Below are positions 57,689 to 64,000 of a stretch of 64,000 nucleotides of DNA, in pieces. The translations under genes were made by a program, and so were the position numbers. The notes below the pieces were generated by a model, which saw nothing but the letters and a program-made list of their open reading frames with translations, searched no databases and was not told where the DNA came from. Location: contig JAIUMI010000004.1 of NCBI GenBank assembly GCA_022565665.1, positions 118,121-182,120 of the forward strand. Direction: 5' to 3'. How positions within the stretch are numbered: position 1 is the stretch's first letter; each line of letters opens with the position of its first letter. The stretch is from Glycocaulis sp. (lineage in GTDB: Bacteria > Pseudomonadota > Alphaproteobacteria > Caulobacterales > Maricaulaceae).

Positions 57689-58473
57689 GCAGGCAACGTG
57701 ATGCGGTCAAACAGGGCAAGGCAGTTCGCGGTCGTGCGTTCTGCCGTTTCCTCCACCGGCCAGCCCCGGATTTCTGCCATTTTTTCAGCTACATACGGCA
57801 GAAAGCTCGGCTCGTTCCTTTTCCCGCGATGCGGCACAGGCGCGAGATATGGGCAATCGGTCTCGATAATTACCTTGTCGGCCGGCACGATATCGCGGAA
57901 CACGGCGCGCACATCATCGGCCTTCTTGAAAGTAATGATGCCGGAGGCAGAGAACCACACGCCGAGCGCGGCGGCGCGCCGGGCCAGCTCTGCACCGCCC
58001 GTATAGCAATGCAGCAGGGCCTTGAACGCCCCCCTCCCCATTTCCTCCTCCAGCATGTCGGCCATCAGCGCGTCGGCCTCACGGCAATGGAGGATAAGCG
58101 GCAGGCCTGTGCGCCGGGCCGCCTCGATATGGGCTTTCAGGCTCGCCACCTGCTGATCCAGAGGGCTGTAATTATAATGCAGGTCCAGCCCCGTCTCGCC
58201 GACGGCGACGAGTTTCGGATGATCACCGGCCATGGTGATCAGTTCATCGGCGGTAATGTCCGGCCGGTCCTTGGCGTGATGCGGGTGCGCGCCGAGCGTG
58301 CACCAGACATCCGGCTGCGCTTCGGCGATGGCTTTTACCTGATCAAACTCGCCAAGGCGGCAGCAGATCGCGATGATGGGCGAGACACCAGCCGCGCGGG
58401 CGCGCGCCAGCACTTCATCCAGATCCTCGCCATAGGTTTCGCCATGCAGATTGGCGTGGGAGTCTATCAGCAT
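57685..58473 (-). CDS. tatD: TatD-family metal-dependent deoxyribonuclease
   Basis: A 262-residue TIM-barrel hydrolase: LIDSHANLH at the N-terminus, TLGAHPHHA, AVGETGLDLHYNYSP, LPLILHCREAD, ALLHCYTGG and VIIETDCPYLAPVPHRGKRNEP. The first metal motif has Asn where most TatD proteins have the second His of HxH. TatD enzymes degrade DNA ends in repair and cell death. It sits in the holB-tmk cluster, 14 bases downstream of holB. Confidence 0.92.
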   Translation of the reverse strand: MLIDSHANLHGETYGEDLDEVLARARAAGVSPIIAICCRLGEFDQVKAIAEAQPDVWCTLGAHPHHAKDRPDITADELITMAGDHPKLVAVGETGLDLHYNYSPLDQQVASLKAHIEAARRTGLPLILHCREADALMADMLEEEMGRGAFKALLHCYTGGAELARRAAALGVWFSASGIITFKKADDVRAVFRDIVPADKVIIETDCPYLAPVPHRGKRNEPSFLPYVAEKMAEIRGWPVEETAERTTANCLALFDRITLPA

Positions 58474-58487
58474 CGCAAAATCCCGTC

Positions 58488-59528
58488 TCAGGCCGGTTGC
58501 CGCGCAGCGTCTTCAAGCAGGGCAAAGGCCGCCAATACGCTCTGTTTGGGGTCGAGATAGAGTGTTTCCGCTTCGCGTGCGAGGGCGGTGACCTTGCCCG
58601 ATGCCGCCGCCCAGCGGGCCGCCGCGTCATGATCGCCTGCCAGGGCGGCCTCGCGAGCGCGCCGGGCCGATTGCGCGCTCATCATTTCAAACAGGGTTGC
58701 GCGCTTGGCCTCGGCATCCTTCGCGCTCGCCGCCGCGGCCAGGCGCCCGGCGGCATTGCGGTCGAGCCGCGGCAGGGATTGCAGCGTGGCCTGCAGATCG
58801 GTGTGCAGACGCGCTGCCCCGCCGCTGGCAAAGGCAAGCGCCCTGCCCGGCGCGCCCTGTGCCATCTCGGCGGCGCTGCGCGCGTCCTCGGTGGACAATC
58901 CGTGTTCGGAGACCAGCCAGTCAGCGCACGCCGTCACCTCCTGCGGGCGCAGGACCAGCTTGCGGCAGCGCGAGCGTATCGTCGGTAGGAGGCGGCCTGG
59001 CGAGGTGACTACGAGAATCAGCACGCCGCGTTGCGGCGGCTCTTCAAGAATCTTCAATAACGCATTGGCTGCATTATTGTTCATCTCATCCGCGCTGTCG
59101 ACGATCGCGACGCGGAACCCGCCTTCGGCTGCACTACGGGCGAAGAAACCGGGTACTTTGCGCGCTTCCTCGATCGTGATCTCGGCTTTCAGCTTGCCGC
59201 GCTTGTCATCATACGGACGGCGCACCAGAAGCAGGTCGGGATGCGACAGCGCCTCGATGCGCCGGGATATCGGATCATCGGGCGTGTGGGCCAGCGGGCG
59301 GGCGCGATCATGCGCCGCGCCGAGCAGCCGTCTGGCCATGCGCCAGGCGAGCGTCGCCTTGCCGACGCCCTTGGGACCACAGACCATCCAGGCATGATGC
59401 ATACGCCCGGAGGCGATGGCGCGTGCCGCCGCCTCTTCCTCGGCCTCATGGCCAAACAGGGTGTGGACATGGCGCGGATGGGCCAGGCCCGGTTCGGCAT
59501 CGGGCTGCGGAATGGCATCATCGCTCAT
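58488..59528 (-). CDS. holB: DNA polymerase III subunit delta prime
   Basis: Clamp-loader subunit. The 346-residue protein shows RHVHTLFGHEAEEEAAARAI, Walker A-like CGPKGVGKATLAWRMARRL, VAIVDSADEMNNNAANALLKILEEPP and the sensor-like VVTSPGRLLPTIRSRCRKL. The classical zinc-finger cysteines are not obvious. I chose the start near the tmk stop (11-base overlap); an upstream in-frame extension would run deeper into tmk. Confidence 0.92.
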   Translation of the reverse strand: MSDDAIPQPDAEPGLAHPRHVHTLFGHEAEEEAAARAIASGRMHHAWMVCGPKGVGKATLAWRMARRLLGAAHDRARPLAHTPDDPISRRIEALSHPDLLLVRRPYDDKRGKLKAEITIEEARKVPGFFARSAAEGGFRVAIVDSADEMNNNAANALLKILEEPPQRGVLILVVTSPGRLLPTIRSRCRKLVLRPQEVTACADWLVSEHGLSTEDARSAAEMAQGAPGRALAFASGGAARLHTDLQATLQSLPRLDRNAAGRLAAAASAKDAEAKRATLFEMMSAQSARRAREAALAGDHDAAARWAAASGKVTALAREAETLYLDPKQSVLAAFALLEDAARQPA

Positions 59529-60159
59529 TGCGGCCACCCAGACGTGTTTCGATAGCGGCAAGCGCGTCGGCCAGCACGGTTTCTGGCGGCTGGCCTGCAT
59601 CAATCACCACGCAGCGTTCGGGTTCTGCTTTCGTGATATCGAGAAAGCCCTGCCGCAGGCGCTGATGGAAGGCGAGGCCCTTGCTTTCGAAGCGCGCTTC
59701 GCCCGTGCCGCGCGACCCTGCGCGGGTGAGCCCGGCTTCGGGGTCGAGATCGAGGATCAGTGTCAGGTCCGGTGCGAAATCGCCCAGCACGAGCTGGCGC
59801 AGGGTGGCGAGCGTTTGCGCGTCCACTCCGCCGGCCGCGCCCTGATAGGCGGTGGTGGAGTCAAAGAACCGGTCCGATATCACCCAGCGGCCAGCGGCTA
59901 GTGCAGGCTTAATGTGGCGCTCCACGTGGTCGTGGCGAGCGGCATACAGCAACAGCGCTTCGCTGATGGGTTGCCAGCGATCAGCTGTGCCCTCGACCAG
60001 CAATTTGCGAATCTCTTCCGCGCCCGGCGTGCCGCCCGGCTCGCGGGTGCGCTCCACCTTGACGTCGCGCCTGCCAAGCGCTTCTTCCAACCCGGCAGCG
60101 AGGGTGGACTTGCCTGTCCCCTCCCCGCCTTCCAGTGTGATGAAGCGCCCGGGTGCCAC
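59518..60159 (-). CDS. tmk: Thymidylate kinase
   Basis: Phosphorylates dTMP to dTDP. The 213-residue protein has P-loop TLEGGEGTGKSTLAAGL, the DR(E/x) motif as TREPGGTPGAEEIR, the base-binding SDRFFDSTTAYQG, and LDLDPEAGLTRAGSRG in the lid region. It lies eight bases downstream of the D,D-carboxypeptidase gene and overlaps holB. Confidence 0.95.
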   Translation of the reverse strand: MAPGRFITLEGGEGTGKSTLAAGLEEALGRRDVKVERTREPGGTPGAEEIRKLLVEGTADRWQPISEALLLYAARHDHVERHIKPALAAGRWVISDRFFDSTTAYQGAAGGVDAQTLATLRQLVLGDFAPDLTLILDLDPEAGLTRAGSRGTGEARFESKGLAFHQRLRQGFLDITKAEPERCVVIDAGQPPETVLADALAAIETRLGGRNER

Positions 60160-60167
60160 GTCCGCCC

Positions 60168-61310
60168 CTATCCCCGGATCAGGTTGACGAGTGCGCTCAT
60201 CGCCCGTGAGACGACGCCCTGGCGGTTGACGCTTTCAGCAGCCTCCAGCGGATATTCGATCTCGCGCCCTCCCGGCAGGGTGACGACCAGCCGGGCCACC
60301 TCATCACCTTCAGCCACTGGCGCATGGAGCGGACCGTCATAGACGATTTCCGCACGCAGGCCCTGACGTTCCCGCCGGTGCATGGCCGCGCGCACCGGAC
60401 CCGTGGTCCGCAAGGGAACCGTGCGGGACTGGCCCAGATAGATTTGCGCCTCGCCCACGACACGGCCCGGCCCGGCCAGATCGGCCATCACGAAATCGGC
60501 AAAAGCGGCGCGCATCAGCCGTTCGGCCTCATTGGCGCGGTCGCGCATCGTGTCCATGCCGTTAAAGACGATGATGCGGCGCTCATTGCCGCGCACCGCG
60601 GAGGCCGTCAGGCCGTAGCCTGCCTCGCTGGTATAACCGGTTTTCAGGCCATCGGCGCCGTCAAACACGCCCAGAAGCGGGTTGCGGTTGGCCTGACGGA
60701 TGCCGTTATAAGTGAAGGTCGTTTCGCTATAGAGCCGGTAGAATTCGGGATGGGTGGTGATGATGTGGCGGGCGAGCCGTGCCAGATCCGCCGCAGAGAC
60801 GACATGGCCCTCTGCCGTCAGCCCGGTGGAGTTGACGAAATTCACCGTTTCAAGGCCCAGCTCGCGCGCGCGGCGATTCATCATGTCGGCAAAGGCTTCC
60901 TCGCTGCCGCCAATGGCTTCGGCCACCACGATACAGGCATCATTGCCAGACTGGACGATGATGCCGCGCAGCAGGTCATCCACGCGCGCGCGGCTATTGA
61001 CCTCCAGGAACATGGTGGAGCCGCCGGAGGCCGCCCCGCCCTCGCGCCAGGCGCGCACGCTGACGGGCAGTTCGTCGTCCAGTGAGAGCGTGCCGGCTTC
61101 CAGCGCCTCGAACACCATAAGCGCCGTCATCAGCTTGCTCATCGAGGATGGCGGCATGGGCACATCGCCATCCTTGGAGAACAGGATTTCGCCGGTGTCG
61201 AAATCCATGATCACGGCGTGGCTGGCCCGCGTCTCGAACACCGGTTCCTGCGCGTGAGACGCGCCCATGAACAGGACAAGACAGGACAGAACGGCAAGCA
61301 GACGGGCCAT
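60168..61310 (-). CDS. D-alanyl-D-alanine carboxypeptidase (PBP5/6 type)
   Basis: Trims the terminal D-Ala from peptidoglycan stem peptides. The 380-residue protein has a signal peptide (LLAVLSCLVLFMGASHA), active-site SxxK in PPSSMSKLMTAL, SGN in QSGNDACIV and KTG in ADGLKTGYTSEAG, then the PBP5-type C-terminal domain and a final amphipathic helix. I chose the ATG at the signal peptide; longer upstream readings lack signal features. Confidence 0.93.
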   Translation of the reverse strand: MARLLAVLSCLVLFMGASHAQEPVFETRASHAVIMDFDTGEILFSKDGDVPMPPSSMSKLMTALMVFEALEAGTLSLDDELPVSVRAWREGGAASGGSTMFLEVNSRARVDDLLRGIIVQSGNDACIVVAEAIGGSEEAFADMMNRRARELGLETVNFVNSTGLTAEGHVVSAADLARLARHIITTHPEFYRLYSETTFTYNGIRQANRNPLLGVFDGADGLKTGYTSEAGYGLTASAVRGNERRIIVFNGMDTMRDRANEAERLMRAAFADFVMADLAGPGRVVGEAQIYLGQSRTVPLRTTGPVRAAMHRRERQGLRAEIVYDGPLHAPVAEGDEVARLVVTLPGGREIEYPLEAAESVNRQGVVSRAMSALVNLIRG

Positions 61311-61383
61311 CACACAACTCTCCGCAACCGGCAGGAACAGGGTGGCCCATAAAACCGTGCGCCGGGCGGAACGTCCAGTGATG

Positions 61384-61947
61384 CTAGCGGTTGGCCGCAC
61401 CTGCAAGGGATGATGCCGGGCGGCGCTGCACGAAGCCGGACATGGCGGCGCGGTCATGCGCGTCGGCCGGGCCAAATGCCTCCACGCGCACCTCGGCAAG
61501 GCCGTCCTCCACGAATTCCAGCGCCTCCGCGGCCGCCCGGCTCAGATCAATGATCCGCTCCTCCACGAAAGGCCCCCGGTCATTGATCCGCACGATCACG
61601 CTCGCCCCGGTATCCAGCCGCGTGACGCGGGCAAGGCTGGGCATGGGCAGGCTGGGATGGGCGGCGGTCAGCGCGTCCATGTCATACACCTCGCCACTGG
61701 CCGTCAGACGCCCGTGGAAGCGCGCGCCATACCAGGAGGCAATCCCCTCCTCCACCTCGCGCGGCGCCTCTGTAAGCGGGTCTGGCGCGGGCGCACCGGC
61801 CATCGGGATGACCGGGGCGGGGCTGGCCTGCTGGCGGGGCAGCGGATCAGGCTCCGGTGTGGTGATGCTGGCGCACGCGCTGACCAGCAGCGTCACCATC
61901 ACGCCGGTGGCAGCACGTGTGAAGCGTTGTCGGGGCAGCATGTCCAT
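61384..61947 (-). CDS. rlpA: RlpA-like septal ring lytic transglycosylase lipoprotein
   Basis: A 187-residue lipoprotein with lipobox LLVSAC (Cys near residue 25), a Pro/Ala-rich linker and a double-psi beta-barrel: GIASWYGARFHGRLTASGEVYDMDALTAAHPSLP and VIVRINDRGPFVEERIIDLSRAAAEAL, with the expected catalytic Glu/Asp region. The C-terminal SPOR domain of E. coli RlpA is absent. A second Met two codons later is an alternative start. It lies upstream of the carboxypeptidase gene, a coherent cell-wall pair. Confidence 0.88.
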   Translation of the reverse strand: MDMLPRQRFTRAATGVMVTLLVSACASITTPEPDPLPRQQASPAPVIPMAGAPAPDPLTEAPREVEEGIASWYGARFHGRLTASGEVYDMDALTAAHPSLPMPSLARVTRLDTGASVIVRINDRGPFVEERIIDLSRAAAEALEFVEDGLAEVRVEAFGPADAHDRAAMSGFVQRRPASSLAGAANR

Positions 61948-61983
61948 AACCAAGCGGTTAGCAGCGATGGCGCCCGCAGGCAA

Positions 61984-62520
61984 TCAGGCCGCGTCCACCG
62001 ACGGTATGTGCCGGGCTTCGCGTTTCTCCTCGCCCGAGTATTGGGGTTCGCGAAGCCGCCTTCGATCGGGCCCGACATAAGACGCCGCGCGGACAAAAGG
62101 CCGCGGGGCATTTATGACCTCGGCGATGCGGTCCCAGAGAACCCTCGCGGAAACGGGTTTGGCGCATACTTCAGTGATGCCGGCATCACGGGCCTCGATT
62201 ACCCGGTGGCGCTCCGTGAACGCGGTAATCAGGATGATGGGGATCATTTTCTGGGCCGGATCGTTTTGTGAGCGGACAATTCGGGCGAGCTCCAAGCCAT
62301 CCATGTTCGGCAGATTGTAATCCAGGAGTAGAAAGTCATACCGGGTGCTGAAAATGTGGTCGATCGCATCAATGGCCGTGCGCGCAATATCAACGTCCCG
62401 GATACCGAAACTGCCCAGAACCGAACGCAGGATTGATGCCATCCGGGAGTTATCTTCCACGATCAGGACGCGTAGTCTGTCGAGATGACGCCGCTCCGGA
62501 TTCAATCTGTCTGCCCTCAT
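61984..62520 (-). CDS. Single-domain response regulator
   Basis: A 178-residue protein with a complete receiver: LIVEDNSRM acidic pocket, phospho-Asp in LLLDYNLPNMDG, Thr in LITAF, Lys in CAKPVSA. There is no DNA-binding output domain; a tail of about 45 residues contains PFVRAASYVGPDRRR, similar to the segment after the degenerate receiver near 7 kb. No kinase gene is adjacent. It probably acts by protein contact or as a phosphate relay. Confidence 0.85.
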   Translation of the reverse strand: MRADRLNPERRHLDRLRVLIVEDNSRMASILRSVLGSFGIRDVDIARTAIDAIDHIFSTRYDFLLLDYNLPNMDGLELARIVRSQNDPAQKMIPIILITAFTERHRVIEARDAGITEVCAKPVSARVLWDRIAEVINAPRPFVRAASYVGPDRRRLREPQYSGEEKREARHIPSVDAA

Positions 62521-62649
62521 CGCGCACTCCGCGTATCATCCGACGGCAATTCCTTAGCGGCTTGCGGTGAATCAATTGTCTATCTTTGACGGTTTTGCAT
62601 GTTCGCCGTTATGGAATGCATCCTGATCCCGGCAAATACGAGGGTAAAG

Positions 62650-63234
62650 ATGATCAGACTTCATGTTTTCACCGGCGCTGTGTGTCTGGTGCTGGCGGCC
62701 ACTGGCGCCTCACAAGCGGCTGGTCAGGCCAGTGACAGCTTCTGGGAACGGCTGACCGCCCTGTGCGGCCAAGCCTATGGCGGGGAACTCATCCGCGCGC
62801 CGGAGGGCGATACCAGCTTTTCAGGCCGCGCGCTGGTGATGCATGTCCGGGCGTGTGAGGAAAACCGCATCCGCATCCCCTTCGTGGCCGGGGATGACCT
62901 CTCGCGCACATGGGTGCTGACCCGTCACGAGGATGGCCGCATCGAGCTGCGCCACGATCACCGGCATCCGGACGGCTCGGACGAGGACGTGACGATGTAT
63001 GGCGGCGTATCACCCAGCGAGGGCGGCCCGCACGGGCGGATATTCCCGGCCGATGACCAGACCAACACCGTAATTCCCGGCTCATGGCCGAATGTGTGGA
63101 TGATGGAGGTTTATCCCGGCGAACGCTTTGTCTATTTCGTCCAGCGGCTCGGCACCGAACGCGCCTTCCGCGTGGAGTTTGACCTCTCGGTAGCGGTGGA
63201 TTCGCCGTCTGCCCCCTGGGGCTGGGAAGACTAG
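62650..63234 (+). CDS. Exported protein of unknown function
   Basis: A 194-residue protein with a signal peptide (LHVFTGAVCLVLAATGASQAAG) and a mature part with two cysteines (TALCGQAY, VRACEEN), suited to one disulfide, plus the HDHRHPDGSDEDVTMYGG segment. I chose the ATG just before the signal, supported by GAGGGTAAAG; an earlier ATG gives a non-signal leader. It is divergent from the receiver gene. No family recognised. Confidence 0.65.
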   Translation: MIRLHVFTGAVCLVLAATGASQAAGQASDSFWERLTALCGQAYGGELIRAPEGDTSFSGRALVMHVRACEENRIRIPFVAGDDLSRTWVLTRHEDGRIELRHDHRHPDGSDEDVTMYGGVSPSEGGPHGRIFPADDQTNTVIPGSWPNVWMMEVYPGERFVYFVQRLGTERAFRVEFDLSVAVDSPSAPWGWED

Positions 63235-63327
63235 GGTGCCCTCGCCCGACCCCAAGAAGACGGCGTACACGTTGCCGACGCCTTGATGGTACAAAAACGA
63301 TCGAGCCCCAATATCTGAGCGACTTCC

Positions 63328-63795
63328 ATGATTGTTGAGACAACCCACGAGGATTACACATCGCTGTGCCTCAATCGCGCGCCGGGAACCTACCGGCTCG
63401 CTGACAGCCCCATCGCGCCCGCGCAGGTGCTGGAGCTGCTGGCAAGCATTGCAGCAGAGGTCCGTCAGACGTTCTCGCCGGCTTCATGGCTCATAATCGA
63501 GGACAACGAGATTGTTGGCCTGTGTTCCATCAAGCGACCGCCGGAGGATGGCGTTATCGACATCGGTTACGGCATAGCGCCGAGCAGGCAAAATCGCGGC
63601 GTGGCACGCAAGGCTGTGGGTGATATAGTTGCGTGGGCGCGGGCTGCGCCGCAGGTGACGGCCATTACCGCTGAAACGACTCCCTCAAACGTGGCCTCCC
63701 AGCGTGTGCTGGAGCATAACGGTTTTGTCAGGACCGGCGAACGGATGGACGATGAAGATGGGCTGGTGATCTGCTGGCATTGCGCTGTTGGCTGA
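63328..63795 (+). CDS. GNAT-family N-acetyltransferase
   Basis: A 155-residue acetyltransferase of the RimJ/RimL-like type. The acetyl-CoA loop region is DIGYGIAPSRQNRGVARKAVGDIV, followed by AITAETTPSNVASQRVLEHNGFVRTGE, the usual C-terminal signature. The substrate cannot be read from the sequence. A 114-base gap separates it from the tRNA. Confidence 0.85.
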   Translation: MIVETTHEDYTSLCLNRAPGTYRLADSPIAPAQVLELLASIAAEVRQTFSPASWLIIEDNEIVGLCSIKRPPEDGVIDIGYGIAPSRQNRGVARKAVGDIVAWARAAPQVTAITAETTPSNVASQRVLEHNGFVRTGERMDDEDGLVICWHCAVG

Positions 63796-63909
63796 TCGAC
63801 CGGAACGCGCGACCGGGCCCTGCCCACATATATGCCGGCAACCTGCGTAACCCGCGGCCAATCGCCCTTGCAGGCCGGGTTGCTATGCGGCTAAACGGTG
63901 CGCGCCGCC

Positions 63910-63999
63910 GGAGGGGTGGCCGAGTGGTTTAAGGCACCGGTCTTGAAAACCGGCGTGCGGGAAACCGTACCGTGGGTTCGAATCCCACCCCCTCCGCCA
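63910..63999 (+). tRNA. tRNA-Ser (anticodon UGA)
   Basis: A complete 90-base class II tRNA including an encoded CCA end. The acceptor stem GGAGGGG pairs with CCCCTCC, the D arm reads GGCCGAGTGGTTTAAGGC, the anticodon loop CTTGAAA carries TGA at 63944-63946, a long variable arm (CGTGCGGGAAACCGTACCG) follows, and the T arm has GGTTCGAATCC. This tRNA reads UCA-type serine codons. It sits one base from the window edge. Confidence 0.96.
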
Positions 64000-64000
64000 T

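Overview
The window is GC-rich, densely coded, and looks like the chromosome of an alphaproteobacterium. Several features point that way: a fused IspD-IspF enzyme, the NtrB-NtrC-NtrY-NtrX cluster next to dusB and trkA, a PDH E1 beta subunit with its own lipoyl domain, an ECF sigma factor paired with a DUF1109 anti-sigma factor, and the tpiA-secG-pyrG order. The nearest group I would guess is Maricaulales/Hyphomonadaceae or Caulobacterales-like marine bacteria. This is inference from gene content; no rRNA gene is present.

Layout. 1-5.6 kb: tryptophan genes (trpD partial, trpG, trpE) and a PpiD-like foldase on the minus strand, with a divergent-polysaccharide-deacetylase gene lying antisense between trpG and trpE. 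5.9-13.1 kb: tpiA, a degenerate receiver-domain protein, secG, pyrG, a small cysteine-rich secreted peptide, a MIF-like protein, rpmF, eno and ftsB. 13.2-23.6 kb: the pyruvate dehydrogenase complex (pdhA, pdhB, pdhC, lpdA) with a MAPEG gene and a double-hotdog thioesterase inserted, two envelope proteins with beta-solenoid-like repeats behind a doubled palindromic operator, then lipA and a COQ10/START protein. 23.5-36.0 kb: cinA, ispDF, dusB, ntrBC, ntrYX, trkA, trkH and an aminotransferase. The NtrC has lost its ATPase and sigma-54 contact motifs. 36.0-39.5 kb: a palindrome-rich spacer, hfq, hflX, mazG and a DUF1203 gene.

39.5-47.1 kb is a metal/thiol stress island and the most interesting part. 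A CueR-type regulator and a glutaredoxin-MauE fusion protein lie behind a CueR-like operator. Next come a decayed LysR gene and then two transcription units that carry the same promoter, GTAACC-N16-CGAA. The first unit encodes a periplasmic thioredoxin, CcdA, an ECF sigma factor (SigF-like), its six-helix anti-sigma factor NrsF, and a flavodoxin-fold protein. The second encodes a DUF2282 precursor peptide, a DUF692 multinuclear iron oxidase (MNIO), a DUF2063 partner and a DoxX protein. This is a bufferin-type copper-binding RiPP system, apparently wired through its sigma factor to a periplasmic thiol-reduction module.

47.2-56.7 kb: a LysR regulator and a TIGR03032 protein diverge from a giant autotransporter (about 2,093 residues) with internal super-repeats, followed by an ISNCY-type transposase remnant. 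56.8-64.0 kb: a replication and envelope cluster on the minus strand (MBL-fold hydrolase, tatD, holB, tmk, a D,D-carboxypeptidase, rlpA, a receiver protein), two plus-strand genes, and a complete tRNA-Ser(UGA) at the right edge.

Functions are assigned from motifs recognised by eye; no database search was run.
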